The position numbers and the translations under genes are program-made. The notes beneath the pieces are model-generated. The model was not told the DNA's origin, did no database searches, and saw only the letters and a list, made by a program, of their open reading frames with translations. DNA of 38,273 nucleotides from an uncultured bacterium (GTDB lineage: Bacteria > Cyanobacteriota > Vampirovibrionia > Gastranaerophilales > Gastranaerophilaceae): assembly GCA_949282215.1 (NCBI GenBank), contig CASDPF010000021.1, positions 1-38,273 of the forward strand, written 5' to 3'. Shown piece after piece: positions 22,759 through 32,400 of this stretch (its first letter is position 1; every line of letters starts with the position of its first letter).

Positions 22759-25008
22759 ATGAAATTGACAAAACGAATGCGAAAAGGATTTTCAATGGTA
22801 GAATTGCTTCTATTATTGTTGTTCGTGTCATTAATTACAGCAGCACTTACTCCTGTTGTGACAAAAAAGCATTATAAAATTCCAAAGCCAACAAGTCATG
22901 GAGCTTATTTATGCTATGACAGAGGCGGTGGACAACTTCATGAAGTAAGATTTTCAGGTAAAGCATTGTCTACGACAGTATTTGATCGTGATGTTGCTCA
23001 GTGTCGATTTGAGCCTCCTGAAAAAGTTTCTTATTTCCATGTATCAGCTATCGGCGGTGGCGGCGGTGGCGGCGACTCAGGCTATACCGGTGGTGTATAT
23101 ACCACATTAGGACCATATACAGAACAATTAAGTCCGATTGGGATTACTGATTATATGGTATCTACCCGTCAAAGAGATATTACTACTGGAGATTTTGAAA
23201 ATTTTGGCGGTAAATTATACGGATTTGTTGTTGGTGCCGGATCAGGTAGAGGCGGGGACCAATTATATGCATATAGAAATGATTCGACTCCTTGTGTACA
23301 GTACCATACGGAGACTTACACAACTACTACTGTACACACATCTAGTAGTTGTACAAGTTGGACAACAGTAGAAGTAGAAGAAGAACGTTCTGATGATTCT
23401 TCTGGTGATTCAGATTCTTGGGAATCTGGTCATAGTTCTTCGTCATCTTCCTCTACAGATGATAGTAGTCATGAAGTTCCGGATGGAACAAATCCTGATA
23501 AACCAGATGATCCGAAAGATCATACAGTTTCTTCCGGAGATAGTGGACATTGGGGAATTGCACATGATAATGGTTCTGTAACTACAACAGAGAGTCAATC
23601 TCCAGTTCATGATGCAGGCTTGAATGGCGGATTACCTGTATTTGTCCCTCCTACAAATAATTTTGGGGGAGAATCTTATAATATTAAAGATAAGAAATTA
23701 GATTTGGATTTACCTAAATTTAGATTTTACAATCCAAATGATGAATTTGCTCTTGATAATTTGAAATCAAAATATGCCTTTTTATTCTCTGCAAAGAATG
23801 ATTTACTGGCATATACGTATCAAAGATGCGACCATTATGCAACAGATAGCTGGACAACAACTGATACAAGTACTAGTACTGTTTGTGATTGGCATAGAAA
23901 TTATTATTCTTATGGTACAGCAATATACTCAGGTGCTCCAGGAGCAGCAGGTGCTGTATGCCGTAGTAATTATAAACAAGGCGGCGTCGGGATTGCAATT
24001 AATGTAGTTTCAGTTCCTGCAAGCGGTACTGATGGTAAGAGCTGTTATCCGACTTATGATTTAAGTTCTGAATATGATTCACCGCATTATAGTTCATCAA
24101 GAACCTGTTTTGATAGTTGTGCAACAGACGGTCAGACAGCAGGAACTCCTAATAGTACAATAACTTTTGGTAGTAGTGCCCAAGGTGTTGATACTGTAAA
24201 TGCTGAAAATGCTCGTACAGGCGGTGCTGCAGCTACTTGTGACGGTGATGGATCTCCGGCAGGTGTAAATGGAACATCTTGTAGCCCAGCAAAGGTTGAA
24301 GAAAACTGTTCTCCTGGACGTTATGGTTATTGCTTACGACGTTGGAATAGTTCAGATTGGGAACCAAATACTACTTATGAATTCAAATTCACATATAGTC
24401 AAAACTACTTACAATACGGATTACCTGGTGAACAGGGTCAGTATAAGACTATGGTAATTAGATCATTTAAAGATGATAATATTCCAATCACAATCGGACG
24501 CGGTGGTGTCAAAGGTTCTGATGGCAGTGATGGAGGTACCGGTCAGGCTACAATTTTCGGAAATATAATTACTGCTGAGGGCGGTAAAGGCGGCGAAGGC
24601 GGTAAATTGACAGCTCCAGAATGGCTTGAAGGATACAGAACAGGTGCTGAAAGTCTACCTCCAGGAACTATAAATGCCGATTATGTCGAAGGCAGACGTA
24701 TGGTAAGACAGGAAGGCGGTGTTCTTCCGGATGCACCGAAACCTAATAATTTATCTTCTAATATAATAAACTTCCTGGCACCGCAGGATAGTGAAAAAAT
24801 CACTAATATAATGAATACTTACCGCATTGGATATGGTGGTAAAGGTGGCGGTTCAAAACATAACTGCTGGTTTGGTGAATACCGTAAATGGCTTGATGGC
24901 GGCGAACTTGAACACAGTTACCAATTACCGCCGGAGGCTTGTCGTAATATGTACGAAAGTATTGATGCCGATAATGGTAAAAGCGGTGCTGTTATAATTC
25001 GTTGGTAA
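22759..25008 (+). CDS. Prepilin-like glycine-rich protein, member 3 of 3 (large)
   Basis: 750 residues from ATG 22759, preceded by GAGGAGG; an in-frame ATG at 22738 has no ribosome site. Signal: RKG|FSMVELLLLLLF. Shared landmarks: SHGAYLCYD, CRFEPP, a strand into IGGGGGGGDSG and the C-terminal GKSGAVIIRW. Unlike its partners it carries a long middle: a Ser/Thr/Asp-rich low-complexity stretch (near residues 190-260), then a Cys-rich region (YQRCDHY, VCDWHR, AVCRSNY, CFDSC, CSPAK, CSPGRYGYCLRRW) that may be disulphide-stabilised. Two further glycine-rich runs (GGVKGSDGSDGGTG and GGKGGEGGK) follow. The operon ends with a strong terminator 8 bases downstream. Confidence 0.82.
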   Translation: MKLTKRMRKGFSMVELLLLLLFVSLITAALTPVVTKKHYKIPKPTSHGAYLCYDRGGGQLHEVRFSGKALSTTVFDRDVAQCRFEPPEKVSYFHVSAIGGGGGGGDSGYTGGVYTTLGPYTEQLSPIGITDYMVSTRQRDITTGDFENFGGKLYGFVVGAGSGRGGDQLYAYRNDSTPCVQYHTETYTTTTVHTSSSCTSWTTVEVEEERSDDSSGDSDSWESGHSSSSSSSTDDSSHEVPDGTNPDKPDDPKDHTVSSGDSGHWGIAHDNGSVTTTESQSPVHDAGLNGGLPVFVPPTNNFGGESYNIKDKKLDLDLPKFRFYNPNDEFALDNLKSKYAFLFSAKNDLLAYTYQRCDHYATDSWTTTDTSTSTVCDWHRNYYSYGTAIYSGAPGAAGAVCRSNYKQGGVGIAINVVSVPASGTDGKSCYPTYDLSSEYDSPHYSSSRTCFDSCATDGQTAGTPNSTITFGSSAQGVDTVNAENARTGGAAATCDGDGSPAGVNGTSCSPAKVEENCSPGRYGYCLRRWNSSDWEPNTTYEFKFTYSQNYLQYGLPGEQGQYKTMVIRSFKDDNIPITIGRGGVKGSDGSDGGTGQATIFGNIITAEGGKGGEGGKLTAPEWLEGYRTGAESLPPGTINADYVEGRRMVRQEGGVLPDAPKPNNLSSNIINFLAPQDSEKITNIMNTYRIGYGGKGGGSKHNCWFGEYRKWLDGGELEHSYQLPPEACRNMYESIDADNGKSGAVIIRW

Positions 25009-25015
25009 TACTTGC

Positions 25016-25050
25016 AAAAGACCTCACTTGTTAAAGTGAGGTCTTTTTTT
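25016..25050 (+). terminator. Strong terminator of the prepilin-like operon
   Basis: AAAAGACCTCACTT (25016-25029), loop GTTA, AAGTGAGGTCTTTT (25034-25047), followed by more T. A 14-bp perfect stem. Confidence 0.92.
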
Positions 25051-25069
25051 ATTTATAATTCTTATTTTA

Positions 25070-25098
25070 TTGCAATGTAAATATAATTTTGTTAAAAT
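25070..25098 (+). promoter_or_regulatory. Promoter of the GT-C gene
   Basis: TTGCAA (25070-25075), 17 bases, TAAAAT (25093-25098); ribosome site AAGGGAAAGGG precedes the ATG at 25123. Confidence 0.5.
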
Positions 25099-25122
25099 TA
25101 CTGTATAAGAAGGGAAAGGGAT

Positions 25123-27297
25123 ATGTTGTTACTATTTTGTTCAATCATTTTTGTATTATCAAGTGCGTTTTTTATTGCAAATAGTTTTGAATCTAAAAAT
25201 ATTGTTAATAATATAATTTACTTTTTCCTTTGTGCTTTTGCAAATGTTGTATTTACATTTGAAATCCTTTCTCTTTTTTCCGGAATTTCAGAAATTAATG
25301 TTATTATTGTGAATTTTATATTTGCATTATTAAGTTTTTTAATATGGACAACAAAAAAATGTCCAATTATAGAATTTGATTATAAAACAGCTTGGAACAA
25401 ATTTGTCAATGTTTTAAAACTTGATAAAACAATTGCTATTATGTTTATTGTTTTTTTATTTGCTTGTATAGTTTCATTATTTTTAATTGCAGTAATTCCG
25501 GGTATTGATATTGATTCAACCACATATAGGGTTATTAGAGCTATGTTTTGGATTGACCATGGAAATCTTAACCAATTTCTTGCTCCTGATGCCAGAATGC
25601 TTATGTTTCCTATTAATTCCGAAATTTTATATGCTTGGTTTATGCTGTTTTTGAAAAATGATACTTTTTTATTTATTTTTAATTTTTGTGGTTTGGGATT
25701 TTTCATTACGGTTCTTTACGGATTTTTATCTGAAATAACTGTATCTTTGAGGAAAAAGTTATGGGTTATTTTAGTAGCTTCTTCAATTCCTTTTGTAGTT
25801 TTAAGATATACAGGACTTGAAACTGGTGTAATAATATCTGCACTTGTTTTATGTTCTATGTATTTATACATAAGATATTTAAAAGATAATAAAGAATCTT
25901 TAGGATTTATGTCTGCTCTTGCTCTGGCATTAGGGATAGGAACTAAAACAACTGTTATTTTAATATTACCAGCGTTGTTATTGTGGCTTATTTGGTATAG
26001 TTTTTATTGTAATAAAAAAGCTTTTTATAAGCCGTTAATAAAATTTGGTATATATTTATTTGTTGCATTTTTATTATTTGCTTCGTATAATTACTTTTCA
26101 AATTTTTTACTTTATGGAAATTTTCTTGCTGCTGCAAATGTTTCGCGAGGGCATGAAAATATTGATGGATTTTTTTCTACTTTTCCAAATTTATATAGAT
26201 ATATATTTGATTTTTTTGCATTTCCTGAATTTATTTGGAGTGCGAAATTGTCATCCAAAATATTAACTATGCGTGAGGGCTTGTTAAACCTTTTACATGC
26301 TAATGTAGGTTTTGGTAGGACTAATGCGGTTTTTCCTATAGTTTCGCATTCGGTATCGTCAGCTAGTGCTTCTCTTGGATTTTTTGGACCTTTAATGTTT
26401 ATTCCTGCATATATTTATGCAATTTATAAAAGCTTTTGTGTCAAAAATAGGAATAATTTCCTTCTTGTCTCTTTAATATATTTGTTTTTGATAACGGTAT
26501 TTCTTATGTCGTACAAATTAGCCTTTATGAGTTATAACATTCGTTTTCTTTCAACTTTTGCATTATTAACAATACCTGTTATATCTTGTTTTTATAATAA
26601 AAAATATGGATTTTATAAAATAATAATATCTATAATTGCAATTTTTTATCTTGTCATGTTACCTGTAAATGTTTCTTTGTATCCTGTAAAAGGTATTATA
26701 AATGCATTTAGACAAGGTGCGACTATTGATATTATACATAATTTAACTGAATGTACGTTCTATACTGATGACCTTGATATAAATAATTATGAAGTCAGAG
26801 ATGTTGCTTGTCTTTTACCATCAAAAATCAAAAAGTATAATCCCAAAAATAAAATTTTGTTTTTTCCTTCGGTTGAAGATTCTTTAGTTCCGATAAAAAG
26901 ACTTATGTTTAAGGGTTATAACATAGATATTGCTCTTGCTTCGGAAATTAATAGGGTAAATATCAATGATTATAATTTAATAATAATTTGTGATAATTCT
27001 CAATATAGTTCTACAATTTTTTCGTTAAGTAAAAAATTGGATGAAGCAGGTGCTATATATGAAAAAGGTATATGGTGTAGTTATTCTGGTTTTGATAATG
27101 ATTTAACAAAAGTTTTGTTTGTTGATAGAGATAAACTTGATAAAGTTTATTGTTCTTTTACTACTGAATTTTATATAGTTAATCATTTGCGATTCTTGAA
27201 TGGAATAAAATACCGTGTAGGCAATAATGAAGATGGGTCGATTAAATATCAAACTTATCGATTTTATGAAAATTTAAACAATCCTATCATTAAATAA
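25123..27297 (+). CDS. GT-C type membrane glycosyltransferase-like protein (family 39-like)
   Basis: 724 residues with about twelve hydrophobic helices through residue ~530, then a soluble ~190-residue C-terminal domain. The first extracytoplasmic loop has the acidic motif G-I-D-I-D-S-T-T-Y-R followed by AMFWIDHGNLNQF and MLMFPINSEILYAW, matching the D-x-[ST]-x-Y-R...W...G pattern of family 39/ArnT-like polyprenyl-phosphate-sugar transferases. These move sugars from lipid carriers to surface glycans, lipids or proteins on the outer side of the inner membrane. Donor and acceptor are unknown. The position right after the prepilin-like operon raises the possibility of fibre glycosylation, but a separate promoter and terminator argue against an operon. 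Confidence 0.7.
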   Translation: MLLLFCSIIFVLSSAFFIANSFESKNIVNNIIYFFLCAFANVVFTFEILSLFSGISEINVIIVNFIFALLSFLIWTTKKCPIIEFDYKTAWNKFVNVLKLDKTIAIMFIVFLFACIVSLFLIAVIPGIDIDSTTYRVIRAMFWIDHGNLNQFLAPDARMLMFPINSEILYAWFMLFLKNDTFLFIFNFCGLGFFITVLYGFLSEITVSLRKKLWVILVASSIPFVVLRYTGLETGVIISALVLCSMYLYIRYLKDNKESLGFMSALALALGIGTKTTVILILPALLLWLIWYSFYCNKKAFYKPLIKFGIYLFVAFLLFASYNYFSNFLLYGNFLAAANVSRGHENIDGFFSTFPNLYRYIFDFFAFPEFIWSAKLSSKILTMREGLLNLLHANVGFGRTNAVFPIVSHSVSSASASLGFFGPLMFIPAYIYAIYKSFCVKNRNNFLLVSLIYLFLITVFLMSYKLAFMSYNIRFLSTFALLTIPVISCFYNKKYGFYKIIISIIAIFYLVMLPVNVSLYPVKGIINAFRQGATIDIIHNLTECTFYTDDLDINNYEVRDVACLLPSKIKKYNPKNKILFFPSVEDSLVPIKRLMFKGYNIDIALASEINRVNINDYNLIIICDNSQYSSTIFSLSKKLDEAGAIYEKGIWCSYSGFDNDLTKVLFVDRDKLDKVYCSFTTEFYIVNHLRFLNGIKYRVGNNEDGSIKYQTYRFYENLNNPIIK

Positions 27298-27562
27298 ATA
27301 TAAAAAGATTGAATTTTTTTAACTAGTTTTTGAATTCCAACATATATTTATTTTGTTTAAAATAAATTTAAACTAAAATATTCCTTTTGAGTAATGTTGT
27401 GGTAAATATAAAGCAGAAAGGAAGAAGGATTCTTTATAAGGAATTTTATTGAAAAATTCATTAAAAAGTTATTTGCGGTTTTGTTTTACATAATTCATAG
27501 TTTTTTTGTTGTGGGAATAAATTTATTGTATTATATAAGTATAGAATAAAAGAGGTTTAGTT
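27298..27562. other. Intergenic region
   Basis: 265 very AT-rich bases. Contains a TATTATATAAG string near 27530 that could be a -10 for the next gene, and AGAGG at 27551-27555 as its ribosome site. No hairpin or RNA gene recognised. Confidence 0.4.
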
Positions 27563-27958
27563 TTGCCAAGAATCACATCAGGTAAAAATTTAGATTTATA
27601 TTATAGTGTTCCGCTAAAAATGCTTATTACTCGTGAAAGTAATAAAAATGTTCAGTTTATTCGTAAAAATTATGGTCAATTAGGAGTAGATATTTTTCAA
27701 AACGAAAAAAAACCTTCTATATTATCAAAAAAAGATGCTAAAAAAATAAATAGAATAATCAATAGTATTAAAAAATTTTTTGGATACGTCGGAAAAGATG
27801 ATTATAAAGAATCTGATTCCTTAAATGATGTAATGTTTAAATATATATATAACAATAAATATGGCAAAAGTTCCGATATAAAAAATGTATTTGGTGAAAA
27901 GGGCATGGAACTATTTAAGATATTTAGAGCTCAAGGCTATGTAGAAGATTGTTTCTAG
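27563..27958 (+). CDS. Small basic hypothetical protein
   Basis: 131 residues from a TTG start at 27563, preceded by AGAGG with 7-base spacing; no closer ATG exists. Lys/Asn-rich, alpha-helical in the middle (KKDAKKINRIINSIKKFF). Not recognised. The stop TAG (27956-27958) directly abuts a TGTAAAT sequence that looks like a transposon end, so this may be the truncated front of a longer gene. Confidence 0.55.
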   Translation: MPRITSGKNLDLYYSVPLKMLITRESNKNVQFIRKNYGQLGVDIFQNEKKPSILSKKDAKKINRIINSIKKFFGYVGKDDYKESDSLNDVMFKYIYNNKYGKSSDIKNVFGEKGMELFKIFRAQGYVEDCF

Positions 27959-28074
27959 TGTAAATCAACACTCCGTTTGCTTATTTATATCAGACAGTTT
28001 GATTATTCCAGTTACATCATTTTATAAACAAAGTATCTTTATAAATTTACGGATAGTAGCAAAAAAAATTTTAG
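27959..28074 (+). repeat. Mu-like transposon end A
   Basis: Starts TGTAAATCAACACTCCG. The first 83 bases match the sequence at 36748 at about 84% (12 substitutions and one indel by eye), and the first 32 are clearly related to the repeats at 29150 and 38175. It includes TTGATTATT-like submotifs. Interpreted as a left end of a Mu-type element, with the start at 27959 adjoining the stop codon of the preceding gene. Confidence 0.55.
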
Positions 28075-28114
28075 GTATTTTGTATAAAGTGGATTAATTT
28101 GAAAGGAGTATATA

Positions 28115-28561
28115 GTGATAAATTTAGAAAAAATGAATATGCCAGCTTGTCCATATACAGTAAAGGAGTTTTCGTCAAAGAAAGGTCTGTATTGTTTAAA
28201 ATCAAATTGCGTTAACCCTAACAATGAGGATGCATCCCGATATTTTAAATTATACAAAAAGGAAAATATTGATGGATTAGATTCATTTAGACTTGTAGCT
28301 CAAAAAATTGAAACAAAAATTTTTAGAGGAATGGATATTACTAAAGATTTATTTAATAAAGATGGAGAAGTAATAGAAAAATCTCATATTTGTTTAGGGA
28401 TGATACATAATGATCTAGACATACAAGGAAAATCATTTAAGATAAACAAATCAATAGATTTTAGATCAAAAAAATGTTCAAATATCGAAATTACAATGAA
28501 ACTTGATAATATAACACCTATGGTAAAAAGAGTTTTAAAATTCATTTCTAATATGAAGTAA
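28115..28561 (+). CDS. Hypothetical protein, 148 aa
   Basis: 148 residues from a GTG start preceded by AAAGGAG with 6-base spacing, which supports a real gene. Contains four cysteines in the first third (ACPYTVK, LYCLKSNCVN) and one CLGMIH and one KKCSN later; mixed alpha/beta, basic. No signal peptide or membrane helix. Not recognised. It lies inside the proposed Mu-like element, so it may be cargo. Confidence 0.6.
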   Translation: MINLEKMNMPACPYTVKEFSSKKGLYCLKSNCVNPNNEDASRYFKLYKKENIDGLDSFRLVAQKIETKIFRGMDITKDLFNKDGEVIEKSHICLGMIHNDLDIQGKSFKINKSIDFRSKKCSNIEITMKLDNITPMVKRVLKFISNMK

Positions 28562-28648
28562 GTAAAATTTCTCTAAATCATTGGCGATATTAAGCCTGTA
28601 ACAATCCAATAGAGTATAATCAATGTATAGAGGTTATCTAAAATATCT

Positions 28649-28912
28649 TTATTCTTCTTTATTGAGTCTATCTTGTATATTTGGTTCTAATGAAGAATAA
28701 AGAATTTCATACGATTTTCCGCCTCTTACTTCAACGTCTCTTGCAATATACTTACCTTGGTTAATCGCAAGTCTGATTGAGCGTGTACTTTTTAAGCCTT
28801 TTAATTCTGCGATTTTATTAATAGAGACGAACGAGTTAAGAGTGGTGCTTGCACCAACTTTTTCCAGATGTGAGGAGCTAAAAGCTTTGCTTATACTTAT
28901 ATATTCGTCCAT
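28649..28912 (-). pseudogene. Fragment of a MuA-type transposase (N-terminal DNA-binding domain)
   Basis: 87 residues. NSFVSINKIAELKGL, then a helix, GKYIARDVEVRGGKSYEI and LEPNIQDRL match the winged-helix Mu DNA-binding domain (HTH_Tnp_Mu type) at the front of MuA-like transposases, including the typical GGK-[SAG]-[YI]-E and the Leu-Glu/Pro-x-x-Q-x-R-L ending. The frame stops right after this domain, where a ~600-residue catalytic body should follow; downstream on the minus strand no DDE domain is found. Either a remnant or a repressor-like domain protein. A remnant is favoured because transposon-end-like sequences surround it. Confidence 0.65.
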
Positions 28913-28994
28913 ACATACAGATTAACTCTGAAGTAGGAAATAAGTTCCTTTTTTCTCTCTTTTGTATCATTAGAACATAATTTTATTCAATAGA

Positions 28995-29147
28995 GGAACC
29001 GGACTTTATTTACTTAAAATGTCAAATAATCGTTTTATCCGTACAATTTAGATTATGAGGGCGAAATAGGCTATAACATTGGTTTTAAAATAGACTTTGC
29101 CGAATAATCTTTTTATGCGTGCAGATAAAATGTCCCGTTAAATTACA
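28995..29147 (-). repeat. Array of putative transposase-binding repeats (right end)
   Basis: Two 20-base direct repeats, 29025-29044 and 29103-29122 (AATAATC-TTTTAT-CGT-C, 17 of 20 identical, 78 bases apart), lie before the terminal GTCCCGTTAAATTACA. GGAACCGGACTTTATT at 28995-29010 recurs inverted at 38052-38067. MuA-type transposases bind several spaced sites at each end, so the array fits an element end; the assignment is inference. Confidence 0.45.
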
Positions 29148-29149
29148 GA

Positions 29150-29207
29150 TGTAAAGAAACACCTTAAATGATTATTTGTAAAAGCTAAAATGATTATTAT
29201 GATGACG
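29150..29207 (+). repeat. Transposon-end-like repeat C
   Basis: Begins TGTAAAGAAACACC, two bases after the proposed right end of the Mu-like element. The first 32 bases are identical to 38175-38206, and the match continues weaker for ~20 bases. Contains two copies of AAATGATTATT, related to the TTGATTATT motifs of ends A and B. Confidence 0.6.
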
Positions 29208-29317
29208 TTGATTATTAAAAAACTATTATAAACCAGTATAAAATTTAATGTTAAATGTAAAAATAAGAAATCAATTTTTAATGAATAAATACCTTATCAA
29301 ATATATAATTTAAAGAA
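29208..29317. other. Intergenic, AT-rich
   Basis: About 110 bases with another TTGATTATTA motif near 29208 that may extend the end array. No gene seen. Confidence 0.3.
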
Positions 29318-29463
29318 TTATTTATAATTCTTTTCGCTCAAGATGCTAAGTTTTACATTTTTAATTAATTTATCATACTCATCTATGGCTAATGCTATTT
29401 TTGTAAGTTATTTTTTGTTAAATATTGTATTATTTCAACATCATCAGCTTGTGAATTGCACAT
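29318..29463 (-). pseudogene. Frameshifted small gene, antitoxin-like remnant
   Basis: On the minus strand an ATG at 29463 opens a frame (MCNSQADDVEIIQYLTKN) that stops at 29395. In the overlapping frame the text continues KIALAIDEYDKLIKN to a TAA at 29318-29320. ALAIDEYDKLI resembles the end of Phd/YefM-type antitoxins (VAVxSxEEYExL). A single frameshift in the A-run near 29400 would join the two. The start is eight bases after the stop of the 2176-residue gene, so it may have been its operon partner. Tentative. Confidence 0.3.
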
Positions 29464-29470
29464 CTTATCT

Positions 29471-32400
29471 CTACTTTTTACTAATAACAACAATTGGAAT
29501 TCCTTCTTTTTGAGCCTTTTCAAGATACTCTGCCGGTAGGTTATTAATATCTTTTGTATAAATTGCACTAATTATAGGATTTGACACGAGAACTTCATTC
29601 CAATAATCATTTCTCATTAGAGCTTCTTTCCCAAATTTGTGACCTGTGTTATCGCGTGCCAAGAATTGTTCATACGCATCTGCAAGTTCAGGGTCTATGC
29701 TTCTTATTTCTTCTAGATTAATTTGGTCTGAAGAAATTTGGGCTTTTACTTTCTCTATTCTTGCAACATAATCTTCATTTATTTTTTGAATTTCTGAATC
29801 TATTTTTGTAATTTTAGCTTGAATATCTAAGGCTTCGGTACTGTTAGGTGAAATTTTTTCAAGCTCGCTGTTTAGCTTACGTTTATTTGCAATTAAATCG
29901 GAGTAAGAATTTTCAGTTATATGCAAAATATCTTTCAGATGAGATGAAATAAATGAACGGTGAGAGTATTTATAACCTTTGCCGGATAGTGCTTTTAACC
30001 CTTTATCTCTATAATATTCAGCAACAACCTGAGACTTATTTTTACCAAGTGAATACATATCGTGCCCCATTCCGACATATTCATTGCCTGAACCGACCTC
30101 AAAGATAAATCCGTTATCAAGCCATGTTGCACTTTTATCGGCACTGATATAACTTGTACAAATTACTGCATCAGAGTCAATATTTTGAAATTCTTCGAAG
30201 TTAGAGAATTTTGTCGTTCTTGAGGCATTATTAACGGCTCCTGCATCAGGTGTGTGTACATAAGCATAAAAGTTAGGAATTTCGGATGCATTTGCGACTT
30301 GGACTTTGTAGCCGTTAATAGTTTGTGTTGTGGCATGGTCTTTTATTACCTGTGTATGAGTTTGAGGTAATATGAAATCATCTGATTTTATTTCATAAAT
30401 TCTTTGTTTGATTTCTTTCTGCAATTCCGGTGATATTAATTTATTGTTTCCAGTTGAATATAAAAGATAAGATAATTTATCTAGATTATGGTCTTTCATA
30501 CTAAATGCCAGCATATCAAGTGCTAATTCTTTTTTGTCGTATTCAACTGACGGTGAACCAAAACGATTATTAAAAGATTCTTTTACAGATTTAGCGTTTT
30601 TGTATTCTGTAATTACATCAGGCATAGATAGAAGTTTATAAAGAGTTACTCTATCAGTATTCGACATGTTAAATTTGTTTGATAAATTGTAAATATTAAA
30701 TGCAGTTTCTTTTATTGTGCCAACATTTGAATCTTTTAAAAGTGCACCAAGAATTAAGATTTGTTTTTCATTTTCGTTTAATTTTGTATAGTTGGGCTCT
30801 TGCGTAATTGTTTTAAGTGTTTTTAATGTTTGGACTGACTTTTCAGGAGAACTGAATTTGTTATAAACTTCTGGTACAGATTTTGAAATTGAAGTTAAAA
30901 TTTGTGATAATTCAGGATTATCTTTTACAGTAATATTATTGTTTTTATTGAAATTTTCAATCTCACTTGTTACAGCTTGTACAACTTTTCTTGTAAATGA
31001 ATTTGTAATATCCGTTACTTCTATATTTTTGCCTAAATAACTTGGAAATCCTGCAATCTCGCCATCCTTAACATTAAAACCAAAATAATCATAAATTTTT
31101 TGTTTTTCTGATTCTGCAAGTCCTGACATTTTGCTCTTTATTCGTTTTAACAGGTCGTTATATGTTATATCAACTGAAACTTGTTCAATTGATTTTTCCG
31201 TTGAAAGCGTTTGAGCAAGTTTTGTCATATTATTATGAAGATTATCAAGTGCAGAACCGTCTAATACAAAATCTGTATCGCCTAATGATTGTGATAACTG
31301 CTTCATTAGTGTACTGTAACTGGTATCAGTTGTCGGGATAATATTGGTTTTAAGAACTTTTCTAACTTCTGCTAATCCTTCCAAATTGTTACTATGTGAT
31401 AGTAATAATGATTGAAGCTGACGTTTTTCTGTAATTGACAAATCGTGTACAAAGTTTTTACCTTGATATGGTTTTAATTCTTCGTATAAATCTATGGTAT
31501 AACTTGCTTTATGTTTGCTAAAGCCATAGTTTTTCACAAGTTTAACAGCATCATTATATTTTTGTGTATCAAGATTGCCATTTTCATCTTTACAGGCTTC
31601 TAAGAAGTTTTTTATTACAAGATGATAGTTCGGATCAGTAATTCCGTCATCAAGATATTTAAGTTCCTTTATTTTATTAAAGATATTTTCATCGAATGTG
31701 CCTTGTTTGTTTGCAGCAAGTTTTGCATAGGAAACAAACATATCTTTATCTTCAGCTTCAAGTTTATTATACAAACTCATAAGTTTTGCTTTATTTGCAT
31801 TTAGAACTTCTGTATTTATTTTTCCTGCTTCATCAGAACTCATTTTAATAAGTGTATTGACAAGACTTAAATTATTGCCGTGCTCGGAAATGTAACCAGA
31901 TTTATCTTCTGTTGTTCCAATATATATTACGAAATCATCTTGAGAGTTTTGCTTTGTATCTTTTTGAGAATTACAAAATTCTGAATCTTTGAATTCTTTT
32001 AATAATGACAAAACTGTTTCAATATTATCTTTTAATAATTCACCTTTTTCGGTTGTTACAATCTCTAAAACATTGTCGAGATAACTTTCAGAAATTCCTT
32101 TATTTTTTAAATCAATTATAAGGTCTAAGGATTCAGTATTTAATATTCCATCATTATGTCTTGATTTTGTTAAAATTTCTTTGATATTCCAACTAAAACC
32201 AGCTTGTTTTAGTTGGATTGCAGCCTCAATAATATTATCAGGTGTTATTGAACCGTAACTTTCTTTAAAATTAAATATGTTACTCATTGCAATATCATGG
32301 GTACTGAAACCATTTTGCATAAGTTTTTGGATTTGGGCAGCTGTTTGTTTTTGAGTATTACCTGTATAGTTTTTTAATAGTGGAATAACAAATTCTGTTT

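Larger units (their letters stand above)
27959..29147. mobile_element. Degenerate Mu-like element (proposed)
   Basis: Proposed limits: TGTAAAT at 27959 and ...TTAAATTACA ending at 29147 (TGTAATTTAACGGGAC on the minus strand), that is, ends of the TGTAA...TTACA form. Contains a 148-residue hypothetical gene and, near the right end, a fragment with the N-terminal DNA-binding domain of a MuA-type transposase. The body of the transposase is absent, so the element would be an inactive internal-deletion derivative. Flanking five-base sequences (TCTAG and GATGT) do not match, so no target duplication supports the limits. Confidence 0.4.
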
